From Psychroflexus sp. ALD_RP9 (GTDB taxonomy: Bacteria > Bacteroidota > Bacteroidia > Flavobacteriales > Flavobacteriaceae): a stretch of DNA of 64,000 nucleotides. A program made the translations under genes and the position numbers. The stretch covers positions 1,736,001 to 1,800,000 of the forward strand of contig NZ_CP062973.1 in NCBI RefSeq assembly GCF_017311165.1, read 5' to 3'. Of this stretch, positions 32,833 through 41,708 are shown one piece after another; within the stretch, counting starts at the first letter, position 1, and every line of letters starts with the position of its first letter. The notes under the pieces were generated by a model that did no database searches, had not been told where the DNA came from, and worked only from the letters and a program-made list of their open reading frames with translations.

Positions 32833-32862
32833 AATTATTTAAAAAAACTCAGAAAAATATTT

Positions 32863-32891
32863 TTTTGATATTAATAAAGATTATATATTTG
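32863..32891 (+). promoter_or_regulatory. Promoter of the tRNA-tuf block
   Basis: TTTTG (32863-32867, end of a T run) and TATATTTG (32884-32891) are spaced 16 nt apart and fit the Bacteroidota -33/-7 pattern. They lie 38 nt before tRNA-Thr in the only AT-rich gap upstream of the block. Confidence 0.7.
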
Positions 32892-32929
32892 CCACCCGTT
32901 AAACAAATGTTGTTTGATATATTGAAATT

Positions 32930-33003
32930 GCCGATGTAGCTCAGCTGGCTAGAGCAGCTGATTTGTAATCAGCAGGTCGTGGGTTCGAGTCCCTCCATCG
33001 GCT
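32930..33003 (+). tRNA. tRNA-Thr (anticodon TGT)
   Basis: A 74-nt cloverleaf: acceptor GCCGATG/CATCGGC, D-arm GCTC/GAGC, anticodon stem GCTGA/TCAGC around loop TTTGTAA, and T-loop TTCGAGT. CCA is not encoded. It is the first of four tRNAs leading into tuf. Confidence 0.97.
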
Positions 33004-33017
33004 CTCAATTTAAAATT

Positions 33018-33099
33018 GGGGAGATACTCAAGCGGTCAACGAGGACAGACTGTAAATCTGTTGCCCTAGGCTTCGTAGGTTCGAATCCTACTCTCCCCA
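33018..33099 (+). tRNA. tRNA-Tyr (anticodon GTA)
   Basis: An 82-nt class II tRNA with a long variable arm (GCCCTAGGCTTCGT region): acceptor GGGGAGA/TCTCCCC, anticodon stem ACAGA/TCTGT around loop CTGTAAA, and T-loop TTCGAAT. It lies 14 nt after tRNA-Thr, in the same transcript. Confidence 0.97.
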
Positions 33100-33129
33100 C
33101 TACCAAGTCGGTATGACTAATTTATTTAA

Positions 33130-33202
33130 GCGGGAGTAGCTCAGTTGGTAGAGCGTCAGCCTTCCAAGCTGAATGTCGCCAGTTCGAACCTGGTCTCCCG
33201 CT
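33130..33202 (+). tRNA. tRNA-Gly (anticodon TCC)
   Basis: A 73-nt cloverleaf: acceptor GCGGGAG/CTCCCGC, D-arm GCTC/GAGC, anticodon stem TCAGC/GCTGA around loop CTTCCAA, and T-loop TTCGAAC. It is the third tRNA of the cluster. Confidence 0.97.
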
Positions 33203-33213
33203 CTAAATAATTA

Positions 33214-33285
33214 GCCGACGTAGCTCAGGGGTAGAGCGTTTCCTTGGTAAGGAAGAGGCCACGGGTTCAAATCCCGTCGTTGGCT
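33214..33285 (+). tRNA. tRNA-Thr (anticodon GGT)
   Basis: A 72-nt cloverleaf: acceptor GCCGACG/CGTTGGC (one G-T pair), anticodon loop TTGGTAA, and T-loop TTCAAAT. It complements the TGT isoacceptor at the head of the cluster and is followed by tuf after 94 nt. Confidence 0.97.
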
Positions 33286-33379
33286 CTTTTAAGTCTCAAA
33301 ACATAAGTTTTGAAGGCTTTTTGTGGTTAATTAAATTGAACACTATATATAAACTAAGATTATTAAATAATTTACTACT

Positions 33380-34567
33380 ATGGCAAAGGAAAATTTTGAT
33401 CGTTCCAAACCGCACTTAAATATAGGTACGCTTGGTCATGTCGATCACGGAAAAACAACTTTAACTGCAGCTATTACTAAGGTACTTGCTGATAAGGGTT
33501 ATTCGGAAGCTAGTGCTTTTGATCAGATTGATAATGCTCCGGAAGAAAAAGAGAGAGGTATTACTATTAATTCATCTCACGTAGAGTATGCTACTAAAGA
33601 TCGTCATTACGCACACGTAGATTGTCCTGGTCACGCCGATTACGTAAAGAACATGGTAACTGGTGCTGCTCAGATGGATGGTGCTATTTTGGTTGTTGCT
33701 GCTACTGATGGACCAATGCCACAGACTCGTGAGCATATATTATTAGGGCGTCAAGTTGGTATTCCAAAAATTGTGGTTTTCTTGAATAAAGTTGACTTAG
33801 TTGATGATGAGGAATTATTAGAGCTTGTAGAAATGGAAGTTAGAGATTTACTTTCTTTTTATGAGTATGATGGTGATAATGCTCCGGTAATTTCAGGTTC
33901 AGCTTTAGGTGCTTTAGAAGGTGATGAAAAATGGGCTGATAAAGTAATGGAGTTGATGGATGCTGTTGATTCTTGGATTGAGCAGCCAGAAAGAGATGTT
34001 GATAAAGCATTTTTAATGCCAATTGAAGACGTATTCTCAATTACTGGTCGTGGTACAGTTGCAACTGGTCGTATCGAGACAGGTGTAGCTAATACTGGCG
34101 ACGCTGTTGAAATTATTGGTATGGGAGCTGATAAGCTTAAGTCTACAATTACTGGAGTTGAAATGTTCCGTAAAATCTTAGATAGAGGTGAAGCTGGTGA
34201 TAATGTTGGTATTTTATTAAGGGGTATAGAAAAGACTCAGATATCTAGAGGTATGGTTATCACTACTCCTGGTTCTGTAACTCCACATGCTAAGTTTAAG
34301 GCTGAGGTTTATATCCTTAAAAAAGAAGAAGGTGGTCGTCATACGCCATTCCATAACAACTATAGACCTCAATTCTACGTTCGAACAACTGATGTTACAG
34401 GTACGATTTCATTACCTGATGGTGTAGAAATGGTTATGCCAGGCGACAACTTAACAATTACAGTTGAATTGTTACAACCTATTGCCTTAAATGATGGTTT
34501 GCGTTTTGCAATCAGAGAAGGTGGTAGAACTGTTGGTGCTGGTCAAGTTACTCAAATTTTAGACTAG
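33380..34567 (+). CDS. tuf: Elongation factor Tu
   Basis: The GTPase that carries aminoacyl-tRNA to the ribosome. At 395 aa it has all G motifs: [10 protein letters not shown] at residue 19 (P loop), [12 protein letters not shown] near 59 (switch I), [12 protein letters not shown] near 81 (switch II), [10 protein letters not shown] near 133 and [10 protein letters not shown] near 172. Domain 2 begins near residue 205 ([15 protein letters not shown]) and domain 3 near 300, ending [13 protein letters not shown]. It stands between the four-tRNA cluster and tRNA-Trp, the usual flavobacterial order. A strong terminator follows, so tRNA-Trp and secE have their own promoter. Confidence 0.98.
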   Translation: MAKENFDRSKPHLNIGTLGHVDHGKTTLTAAITKVLADKGYSEASAFDQIDNAPEEKERGITINSSHVEYATKDRHYAHVDCPGHADYVKNMVTGAAQMDGAILVVAATDGPMPQTREHILLGRQVGIPKIVVFLNKVDLVDDEELLELVEMEVRDLLSFYEYDGDNAPVISGSALGALEGDEKWADKVMELMDAVDSWIEQPERDVDKAFLMPIEDVFSITGRGTVATGRIETGVANTGDAVEIIGMGADKLKSTITGVEMFRKILDRGEAGDNVGILLRGIEKTQISRGMVITTPGSVTPHAKFKAEVYILKKEEGGRHTPFHNNYRPQFYVRTTDVTGTISLPDGVEMVMPGDNLTITVELLQPIALNDGLRFAIREGGRTVGAGQVTQILD

Positions 34568-34587
34568 ATTACAATAACATATATATT

Positions 34588-34622
34588 AATTAAGGTGTCT
34601 TTAGGGCACCTTAATTTTTTTG
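34588..34622 (+). terminator. Intrinsic terminator after tuf
   Basis: A perfect 10-bp stem (AATTAAGGTG/CACCTTAATT) with a 9-nt loop is followed by a T run, 21 nt after the tuf stop. Confidence 0.92.
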
Positions 34623-34629
34623 TCTAATA

Positions 34630-34663
34630 TTGTTTTGTATTCAGAAAAAAATTAGTTTCTTTG
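34630..34663 (+). promoter_or_regulatory. Promoter of tRNA-Trp-secE-nusG-ribosomal protein operon
   Basis: TTGTTTTG (34630-34637) and TTTCTTTG (34656-34663) are 18 nt apart, close to the Bacteroidota -33/-7 pattern with a one-base departure from TAnnTTTG. They sit between the tuf terminator and tRNA-Trp. Confidence 0.6.
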
Positions 34664-34677
34664 CAAACCAATAATTT

Positions 34678-34750
34678 ACGGGTTTAGCTCAGTTGGTAGA
34701 GCACTGGTCTCCAAAACCAGGTGTCGGGAGTTCGAGCCTCTCAACCCGTG
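34678..34750 (+). tRNA. tRNA-Trp (anticodon CCA)
   Basis: A 73-nt cloverleaf: acceptor ACGGGTT/AACCCGT, D-arm GCTC/GAGC, anticodon stem CTGGT/ACCAG around loop CTCCAAA, and T-loop TTCGAGC. It lies 15 nt upstream of secE and is probably processed from the secE transcript. Confidence 0.97.
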
Positions 34751-34765
34751 CAAATCTTAATAGAG

Positions 34766-34963
34766 ATGGCAAACATTAAATCTTACGTATCAAGTTCATA
34801 TGATGAGCTTAAAAATCATGTTACATGGCCTGCAAACGCTGACGCACAGCGTTTGATGGTTGTAGTGGCAGTTTTTTCTGTTTTGTTCTCCCTGGCGATT
34901 TGGGGTGTTGATGAGCTTTTTAGTGCTGTAATAGCGCAATATTTCAATTGGGTAAAATTTTAA
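34766..34963 (+). CDS. secE: Preprotein translocase subunit SecE
   Basis: A small essential subunit that clamps SecY in the inner membrane. The start is the ATG at 34766 (MANIKSYVSSSYDELKNHVT); a longer frame would run into tRNA-Trp. The 65-aa protein has the amphipathic helix with the conserved ELKNHVTWPANADAQRL segment, then one membrane helix (LMVVVAVFSVLFSLAIWGVD), which is the short single-helix form found in most bacteria. It lies 3 nt before nusG, as in most bacterial genomes. Confidence 0.95.
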   Translation: MANIKSYVSSSYDELKNHVTWPANADAQRLMVVVAVFSVLFSLAIWGVDELFSAVIAQYFNWVKF

Positions 34964-34966
34964 TCA

Positions 34967-35518
34967 ATGGCTGAAACTAGCTTAAAAAAATGGTATGTTG
35001 TCAGGTCAATAAGTGGGTCTGAAAACAAAGTCAAAGATTATATTGAAAAAGAGATTTCTCAACAAGGTCTGAGTGATTATGTTGATGATATTTTAGTGCC
35101 TACAGAAAAAGTTGTACAAATTAGGAACGGTAAAAAAATTAACAAGGAGAAAGTTTATTTTCCTGGTTATATCATGGTTCAAGCCAATTTAGAAGGTGAA
35201 GTGCCTCATGTAATTAAGAATGTTAATGGGGTTATTGGTTTTTTAGGTGAAACTAAAGGTGGTGATCCAGTTCCTTTGCGTAAGTCTGAGGTAAATCGCC
35301 TCCTTGGTAAGGTTGATGAATTATCTGTTCAAAAAGAAACAGTGGCTATCCCTTATTCTGTAGGAGAAACAATTAAAGTTATTGATGGTCCGTTTAATAG
35401 TTTTACAGGAACTATTGAGAAAGTTAATGAGGAAAAGAGAAAATTGCAAGTTATGGTTAAGATCTTTGGTCGTAAAACACCTGTAGAGCTTAGTTATATG
35501 CAAGTTGAAAAAATATAA
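34967..35518 (+). CDS. nusG: Transcription termination/antitermination factor NusG
   Basis: Binds RNA polymerase, suppresses pausing and links it to Rho or the ribosome. At 183 aa it has the N-terminal NGN domain (KWYVVRSISGSENKVKDYIE ... VYFPGYIMVQANLEGEV ... VNGVIGFLGETKGGDPVPLR) and a C-terminal KOW domain starting near residue 128 (YSVGETIKVIDGPFNSFTGT). It directly follows secE. The 70 nt before rplK contain a weak TTACAG/CTGTAA hairpin; whether that is a control site is not clear. Confidence 0.96.
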   Translation: MAETSLKKWYVVRSISGSENKVKDYIEKEISQQGLSDYVDDILVPTEKVVQIRNGKKINKEKVYFPGYIMVQANLEGEVPHVIKNVNGVIGFLGETKGGDPVPLRKSEVNRLLGKVDELSVQKETVAIPYSVGETIKVIDGPFNSFTGTIEKVNEEKRKLQVMVKIFGRKTPVELSYMQVEKI

Positions 35519-35588
35519 GTGTTACACAAAATAAATTTACAGGCAATATTGCTTCCCTCTGTCTGTAATAATTTTTAAATTTATTAAA

Positions 35589-36032
35589 ATGGCAAAAGAA
35601 GTAAGTAAAGTGGTTAAGCTCCAAGTTAGAGGAGGTGCTGCTAACCCATCACCACCAGTTGGTCCTGCTTTAGGTGCTGCCGGTGTTAATATCATGGAAT
35701 TTTGTAAGCAATTCAATGGTAGAACACAGGATAAGGCTGGTAAAGTTTTACCAGTTGTCATAACGGTTTATAAAGATAAGTCTTTTGATTTCGTTATAAA
35801 AACACCTCCGGCAGCTGTTCAATTACTTGAAGCAGCTAAGCAGAAGAAAGGATCGGGAGAGCCAAATAGGCTTAAAGTTTCAGCAGTTACTTGGGATCAG
35901 ATTAAAACTATCGCCGAAGATAAGATGCAAGACCTCAATGCTTTTACTGTAGAATCAGCAATGAAAATGGTTGCTGGTACAGCGCGATCAATGGGTATAA
36001 CAGTTAAAGGTGATGCACCATTCAAAAACTAA
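35589..36032 (+). CDS. rplK: 50S ribosomal protein L11
   Basis: Forms the GTPase-associated centre with 23S rRNA. At 147 aa it is intact: [20 protein letters not shown] near residue 11, the helix-rich [20 protein letters not shown] segment, and the RNA-binding C-terminal domain ([34 protein letters not shown]). The rplA start lies 6 nt after its stop. In many bacteria the L11-L1 leader is the L1 feedback site; that site is not identified here. Confidence 0.98.
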   Translation: MAKEVSKVVKLQVRGGAANPSPPVGPALGAAGVNIMEFCKQFNGRTQDKAGKVLPVVITVYKDKSFDFVIKTPPAAVQLLEAAKQKKGSGEPNRLKVSAVTWDQIKTIAEDKMQDLNAFTVESAMKMVAGTARSMGITVKGDAPFKN

Positions 36033-36038
36033 TTGAAG

Positions 36039-36737
36039 ATGGCAAAAGTTACAAAAAAGAGAAAAGAGGCATTAAGTAAGATTGATCAATCAACTACTTA
36101 TACGGTTGCTCAGGCGACTGAACTATTAAAAGATGTCGTGTCTGCTAACTTTGATGAGTCAGTTGAGTTAGCTGTGAAACTTAATGTTGATCCTAGAAAG
36201 GCTAACCAAATGGTTAGAGGTGTTGTTACCTTGCCTCATGGTACAGGTAAAGAAACAAAAGTTTTAGCTTTGGTGACGCCTGACAAAGAACAAGAAGCAA
36301 AAGATGCTGGAGCTGATTATGTTGGTTTAGATGAGTATCTTGACAAGATAAAAAACGGTTGGACAGATGTTGACGTTATTGTTACTATGCCTAGCGTTAT
36401 GGGTAAGTTAGGTCCTTTAGGTAGAGTTTTAGGTCCGCGAGGGCTTATGCCAAATCCTAAGACAGGCACTGTTACAATGGATGTATCCAAAGCCGTGTCA
36501 GATGTTAAGGCTGGTAAAATCGACTTTAAGGTAGATAAGTCTGGTATTGTTCATGCAGCAATAGGTAAGGCGTCTTTTAGTGCAGATAAACTAGCTGGTA
36601 ACGCAAGAGAATTATTAACTACACTAGTAAAACTTAAGCCTCAGGTGGTTAAAGGTGTGTATATGCAAAGCATTCACATTACCGCAACTATGAGTCCGAG
36701 TATTCAAATTGATACAAAAAGATTTACTGAGCAATAA
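36039..36737 (+). CDS. rplA: 50S ribosomal protein L1
   Basis: Forms the mobile L1 stalk and represses its own operon in many bacteria. The start is taken at the ATG at 36039 ([16 protein letters not shown]), two codons after an in-frame TTG. The 232-aa protein has [20 protein letters not shown] near residue 37, the signature [20 protein letters not shown] near 120 and [20 protein letters not shown] near 160. It is followed by rplJ after 8 nt. Confidence 0.98.
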   Translation: MAKVTKKRKEALSKIDQSTTYTVAQATELLKDVVSANFDESVELAVKLNVDPRKANQMVRGVVTLPHGTGKETKVLALVTPDKEQEAKDAGADYVGLDEYLDKIKNGWTDVDVIVTMPSVMGKLGPLGRVLGPRGLMPNPKTGTVTMDVSKAVSDVKAGKIDFKVDKSGIVHAAIGKASFSADKLAGNARELLTTLVKLKPQVVKGVYMQSIHITATMSPSIQIDTKRFTEQ

Positions 36738-36745
36738 TTTAAGTT

Positions 36746-37267
36746 ATGACAAGAGAAGAAAAAGCAAAAGTAATAGAAGATATTACTGGACATTTAGCTG
36801 AATCGCCAAGTATTTATTTGGCTGATATTTCAGGTTTAAATGCTGGAACTACTTCAGATCTTAGACGTGCTTGTTTTAAAGCAGACGTAAAGTTGATGGT
36901 AGTTAAAAATACGCTTTTAGCCAAAGCGATGGAAAGCTCAGATAAAGAATTTGGTGAATTGCCTACAACTTTAAAAGGTAATACATCAATTTTGTTATCT
37001 CAAACTGGAAATGCTCCAGCTAAAGTTATAAAAAACTTTAGAAAAAAAATCGATAAGCCTATTTTGAAAGGGGCTTTTGTTGATGAAGCAATTTATGTTG
37101 GTGATGAGTATTTAGATACACTTGTTAATATCAAATCTAAAGAAGAAGTTATTGGCGATATTGTTACATTATTACAGTCACCTGCTAAAAATGTTATTTC
37201 TGCGCTTAAATCAGGCGGAAGTAAGTTATCAGGTATACTTGAAACACTTTCAGAAAAATCAGAATAA
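36746..37267 (+). CDS. rplJ: 50S ribosomal protein L10
   Basis: The base of the L7/L12 stalk. At 173 aa it has the N-terminal rRNA-binding domain (SIYLADISGLNAGTTSDLRR near residue 24, DVKLMVVKNTLLAKAM near 48) and a C-terminal helix for L7/L12 dimers (LLQSPAKNVISALKSGGSKL near 144). The gap before rplL is 46 nt. Only 8 nt separate it from rplA, so a classical long L10 leader is not present. Confidence 0.97.
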   Translation: MTREEKAKVIEDITGHLAESPSIYLADISGLNAGTTSDLRRACFKADVKLMVVKNTLLAKAMESSDKEFGELPTTLKGNTSILLSQTGNAPAKVIKNFRKKIDKPILKGAFVDEAIYVGDEYLDTLVNIKSKEEVIGDIVTLLQSPAKNVISALKSGGSKLSGILETLSEKSE

Positions 37268-37313
37268 ATTAAAATACACTAATTACTAATTATATTTTTT
37301 AAAACGATAGAAA

Positions 37314-37691
37314 ATGGCAGATTTAAAAGAATTCGCAGAACAGTTAGTTAACTTAACGGTAAAAGAAGTAAACGAGTTAGCTGATATTTTAAAAGAAGAG
37401 TATGGCATTGAGCCTGCTGCAGCAGCAGTTGCAGTAGCTGGAGGTGCTGCAGGTGGTGGAGAAGATGCCGCTGAAGAGCAAACTGAATTTGACGTTATCC
37501 TTAAAGCGCCAGGTGGTTCTAAGTTAGCAGTTGTAAAACTTGTTAAAGAACTAACAGGTCAAGGATTAAAAGATGCTAAAGCATTAGTTGATGGTGCACC
37601 AGCTCCAATTAAGGAAGGTGTTTCTAAAGATGAGGCTGAAGCATTAAAAGCTCAATTAGAAGAAGCAGGAGCTGAAGTAGAACTTAAGTAA
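37314..37691 (+). CDS. rplL: 50S ribosomal protein L7/L12
   Basis: The acidic stalk protein that recruits translational GTPases. At 125 aa it has the N-terminal dimerisation helices ([20 protein letters not shown]), a flexible Ala/Gly-rich hinge (about residues 38-52), and the C-terminal factor-binding domain ([40 protein letters not shown]). It ends the ribosomal protein part of the operon; a hairpin and 146 nt separate it from rpoB. Confidence 0.98.
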   Translation: MADLKEFAEQLVNLTVKEVNELADILKEEYGIEPAAAAVAVAGGAAGGGEDAAEEQTEFDVILKAPGGSKLAVVKLVKELTGQGLKDAKALVDGAPAPIKEGVSKDEAEALKAQLEEAGAEVELK

Positions 37692-37713
37692 TTAAGTTAG
37701 ACTTAAATTATAC

Positions 37714-37751
37714 GGTTTAGGCCTCAGATTAAACGTCTGTAGGTCTAAACC
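37714..37751 (+). terminator. Hairpin between rplL and rpoB (attenuator or processing site)
   Basis: GGTTTAGGCC and GGTCTAAACC can pair around an 18-nt loop, followed by a short CATTTTG instead of a strong T run. In other bacteria this gap carries an attenuator or RNase III site that reduces rpoBC expression; the same role here is inference. Confidence 0.5.
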
Positions 37752-37800
37752 ATTTTGCGTATCTATACGTTTAGTGTTTTTTAACACAGTTTATATTAGT

Positions 37801-37808
37801 TAATTTTG
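37801..37808 (+). promoter_or_regulatory. Candidate -7 box (TAATTTTG) upstream of rpoB
   Basis: TAATTTTG fits TAnnTTTG, 29 nt before the rpoB start and after the rplL-rpoB hairpin. No clear -33 element is seen, so an internal promoter is only possible. Confidence 0.35.
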
Positions 37809-37837
37809 CTTATTTAAGCATTAAATTCTTTCTTTAG

Positions 37838-40800
37838 ATGTTAGCATTGCAAAACAATCGTATCAGTTTTTCATCGGTTAATCAACCTGATTATCCTGAT
37901 TTTCTTGATATACAAGTCAAATCTTTCCAAGATTTTTTTCAACTTGAAACAAAACCAGAAGAAAGATCTAATGAAGGTTTGTACAATACCTTCATGGAAA
38001 ACTTTCCTATTACCGACACAAGAAATCAATTTGTGTTAGAATTTCTAGATTATTTCGTAGATCCACCACGTTATTCTATACAAGAGTGTATCGAACGAGG
38101 TCTTACTTACAGTGTGCCGCTAAAGGCAAGATTAAAATTATATTGTACAGATCCTGAACATGAAGATTTCGAAACGATTGTTCAAGACGTTTACTTAGGA
38201 ACTATTCCTTACATGACACCTAGTGGTACATTTGTTATTAATGGTGCAGAACGTGTAGTGGTTTCACAGTTACACCGTTCTCCAGGTGTATTTTTTGGTC
38301 AATCATTCCATGCAAATGGAACCAAGCTGTATTCTGCACGAGTTATTCCTTTCAAAGGTTCATGGATTGAGTTTGCAACTGACATTAATAGTGTTATGTA
38401 TGCTTACATTGATAGAAAGAAAAAGCTTCCTGTAACAACGCTTTTTAGAGCGATTGGTTACGAAAGAGACAAAGACATTCTTGAAATATTTGATCTTGCT
38501 GAAGAAGTCAAAGTTTCAAAAACAGGTTTAAAAAAATATTTAGGTCGAAAGCTAGCTGCTAGAGTATTAAATACTTGGTACGAAGATTTTGTCGATGAAG
38601 ATACTGGTGAAGTAGTTTCAATAGAGCGTAATGAAATTGTACTTGATCGTGATACCATTTTAGAAAAGGATCATATTGAAGAAATCGTAGAAACTGGTTC
38701 AAAAACAATACTGTTACATAAAGAAGATAATACTACTGGTGATTACGCTATAATCTATAATACGCTTCAGAAAGACCCTACAAACTCAGAAAAAGAGGCT
38801 GTAGAACACATATATCGTCAATTAAGAAACGCTGAACCGCCTGATGAGGAAACGGCTAGAGGTATTATTGACAAATTATTTTTTAGCGATCAACGTTATA
38901 ACTTAGGTGAAGTTGGTCGTTACAGAATGAATAAAAAATTAGGTCTTGACATTAGTATGGATAGTAAAGTTCTTACTAATGAAGACATTATTACTATTAT
39001 AAAATATTTAATTGAGTTAGTTAACTCAAAGGCTGAAGTCGACGATATAGATCACCTATCTAATCGTCGTGTTAGAACTGTTGGGGAACAGTTATCTCAA
39101 CAATTTGGTGTTGGTTTGGCGCGTATGGCAAGAACAATTCGTGAACGTATGAATGTACGTGATAACGAAGTGTTTACACCTATCGATTTAATTAATGCCA
39201 AGACATTATCATCTGTTATTAATTCTTTTTTTGGGACCAACCAGTTATCTCAATTTATGGATCAAACTAATCCAATAGCTGAGTTAACCAACAAAAGAAG
39301 GCTTTCAGCCTTAGGGCCTGGAGGATTATCCAGAGAACGCGCTGGCTTCGAAGTACGTGATGTTCATTATACACATTATGGTCGTTTGTGTCCTATTGAA
39401 ACACCAGAAGGTCCTAACATTGGTTTAATTTCATCTCTATCGGTTTACGGTAAAATAAATAATATGGGTTTCATAGAAACACCATACCGTAAAGTTGAAG
39501 ATGGAAAAATAGATTTTGATTCAGATCCACTTTACCTATCTGCTGAAGAAGAAGAAGGTAAACTAATAGCACAAGCAAACATTCCATTAAAAGAAGATGG
39601 TACAATAAATTCAGATAAGGTAATTGCTCGAATGGAAGGGGATTTCCCTGTCATAGACCCAAAAGAAGTACACTATGTTGATGTTGCTCCAAACCAAATT
39701 TCATCAATTTCGGCTTCATTAATTCCATTTTTAGAGCATGATGATGCTAACCGTGCCTTGATGGGATCTAACATGATGCGTCAAGCAGTTCCGCTACTGA
39801 GAGTAGATTCTCCTATAGTTGGTACAGGCCTGGAACGAAGAGTGGCGCAAGATTCTCGTGTATTAATTAACGCTGAAGGCGATGGTGTAGTAGAGTATGT
39901 TGACGCAAGAGAAATCACCATAAAATATGACCGATCTGAAAATGACAGACTGGTAAGTTTCGATTCAGATTCAAAAACATATGAATTAATTAAATTCAGA
40001 AAAACCAATCAGGGGACTTCAATTAATCTTAAGCCAATTGTTGAAGTTGGGGACCGAGTTTCTAAAGGTCAGGTGCTTTGTCAAGGTTATGCTACCGAAA
40101 AAGGTGAGCTTGCGCTTGGGCGTAACATGAAAGTTGCTTTCATGCCTTGGAAAGGTTATAACTTTGAAGATGCTATTGTAATTTCTGAAAAAGTTGTAAG
40201 AGACGATATTTTAACCTCAATTCATATTGATGAATATTCTCTTGAAGTAAGAGATACTAAACTTGGTAATGAAGAGTTAACCAGTGATATTCCAAATGTT
40301 TCTGAAGAGGCTACAAAAGACCTTGATGAAAACGGAATGATTCGCATTGGTGCTGAAATAAAACCTGGTGATATTCTGATTGGTAAAATAACACCTAAAG
40401 GTGAAAGTGACCCAACACCAGAAGAAAAGTTATTACGCGCTATTTTTGGTGATAAAGCTGGTGATGTTAAAGACGCCTCACTAAAAGCTTCACCTTCATT
40501 AAACGGTGTTGTAATTGATAAGAAACTATTTTCAAGAGCTGTCAAAGACAAACGTAAACGTGCTCAAGACAAACAAGAAATTGAAAAGCTTGAAGCTAAA
40601 TATGAAGTTAAATTTGAAGAACTTCGTAACATTTTAATCGATAAGCTCTTTTCAATAGTAGGCGGTAAAACATCTCAAGGTGTACAAAATGACCTTGGTG
40701 AAGATGTTCTCCCAAAGGGTAAAAAGTACACACAAAAAATGCTTAACTCTGTCGAAGATTTTACGCATTTAACTAAAGGAACCTGGACAACTGATGAGGA

Positions 40801-41647
40801 TTTAAATGCTTTAGTTGCCGATCTTCTACATAATTATAAAATTAAGCAAAATGACCTTCAAGGTAATTTGCGTCGTGAGAAGTTTACCATTACGGTTGGT
40901 GATGAATTACCTTCTGGAATTCTAAAATTAGCTAAAATTTATGTTGCTAAAAAGCGTAAGTTAAAAGTTGGTGATAAAATGGCAGGTCGTCACGGTAATA
41001 AAGGTATCGTTGCTAAAATTGTACGTCAAGAAGATATGCCTTTCTTAGACGACGGTACACCAGTTGACATTGTACTTAATCCATTAGGTGTACCTTCACG
41101 TATGAATATTGGTCAAATTTACGAAACTGTTCTAGGTTGGGCTGGGCAAAAGTTAGACAAAAAATTTGCCACACCAATCTTTGATGGTGCTACAATAGAT
41201 CAAATAAACGAATTAACTGATGAAGCTGGAATCCCAAGATATGGACATACTTATCTATATGATGGCGGTACTGGTGAGCGTTTTGATCAGCCAGCAACTG
41301 TTGGTGTGATTTACATGCTTAAACTTGGCCACATGATTGAAGATAAAATGCATGCCCGTTCAATTGGTCCTTACTCTTTAATTACACAGCAACCACTTGG
41401 TGGTAAAGCTCAATTTGGTGGTCAGCGTTTTGGTGAAATGGAAGTTTGGGCGCTTGAAGCTTATGGTGCCTCAAGTACACTTCGAGAAATTTTAACCGTT
41501 AAATCTGATGATGTTATTGGTAGAGCTAAAACTTATGAAGCTATTGTTAAAGGTGAACCAATGCCAGAGCCAGGATTACCAGAGTCATTTAATGTATTAA
41601 TGCATGAATTAAAAGGTCTAGGTTTAGATATCAAACTAGAAGAATAA
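37838..41647 (+). CDS. rpoB: DNA-directed RNA polymerase subunit beta
   Basis: The 1269-aa beta subunit, intact at the family's length in Bacteroidota. Recognisable regions: the N-terminal lobe ([20 protein letters not shown]), [18 protein letters not shown] near residue 137, and the rifampicin-site region [20 protein letters not shown] near 467 with [20 protein letters not shown] just after and [17 protein letters not shown] near 515. Later come [20 protein letters not shown] near 761 and the C-terminal clamp ([20 protein letters not shown]). The visible rifampicin-cluster residues look wild type. It is followed by rpoC after 61 nt. Confidence 0.99.
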   Translation: MLALQNNRISFSSVNQPDYPDFLDIQVKSFQDFFQLETKPEERSNEGLYNTFMENFPITDTRNQFVLEFLDYFVDPPRYSIQECIERGLTYSVPLKARLKLYCTDPEHEDFETIVQDVYLGTIPYMTPSGTFVINGAERVVVSQLHRSPGVFFGQSFHANGTKLYSARVIPFKGSWIEFATDINSVMYAYIDRKKKLPVTTLFRAIGYERDKDILEIFDLAEEVKVSKTGLKKYLGRKLAARVLNTWYEDFVDEDTGEVVSIERNEIVLDRDTILEKDHIEEIVETGSKTILLHKEDNTTGDYAIIYNTLQKDPTNSEKEAVEHIYRQLRNAEPPDEETARGIIDKLFFSDQRYNLGEVGRYRMNKKLGLDISMDSKVLTNEDIITIIKYLIELVNSKAEVDDIDHLSNRRVRTVGEQLSQQFGVGLARMARTIRERMNVRDNEVFTPIDLINAKTLSSVINSFFGTNQLSQFMDQTNPIAELTNKRRLSALGPGGLSRERAGFEVRDVHYTHYGRLCPIETPEGPNIGLISSLSVYGKINNMGFIETPYRKVEDGKIDFDSDPLYLSAEEEEGKLIAQANIPLKEDGTINSDKVIARMEGDFPVIDPKEVHYVDVAPNQISSISASLIPFLEHDDANRALMGSNMMRQAVPLLRVDSPIVGTGLERRVAQDSRVLINAEGDGVVEYVDAREITIKYDRSENDRLVSFDSDSKTYELIKFRKTNQGTSINLKPIVEVGDRVSKGQVLCQGYATEKGELALGRNMKVAFMPWKGYNFEDAIVISEKVVRDDILTSIHIDEYSLEVRDTKLGNEELTSDIPNVSEEATKDLDENGMIRIGAEIKPGDILIGKITPKGESDPTPEEKLLRAIFGDKAGDVKDASLKASPSLNGVVIDKKLFSRAVKDKRKRAQDKQEIEKLEAKYEVKFEELRNILIDKLFSIVGGKTSQGVQNDLGEDVLPKGKKYTQKMLNSVEDFTHLTKGTWTTDEDLNALVADLLHNYKIKQNDLQGNLRREKFTITVGDELPSGILKLAKIYVAKKRKLKVGDKMAGRHGNKGIVAKIVRQEDMPFLDDGTPVDIVLNPLGVPSRMNIGQIYETVLGWAGQKLDKKFATPIFDGATIDQINELTDEAGIPRYGHTYLYDGGTGERFDQPATVGVIYMLKLGHMIEDKMHARSIGPYSLITQQPLGGKAQFGGQRFGEMEVWALEAYGASSTLREILTVKSDDVIGRAKTYEAIVKGEPMPEPGLPESFNVLMHELKGLGLDIKLEE

Positions 41648-41708
41648 TGACAATTTTTAATTGTTAGGTATATAAATATTTTTGAATAATTCTTTAGCAA
41701 CTTGTATT

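Noticed and set aside
33840-34040. Minus-strand frame inside tuf
   Set aside because: Shadow of a highly conserved gene; no independent support.
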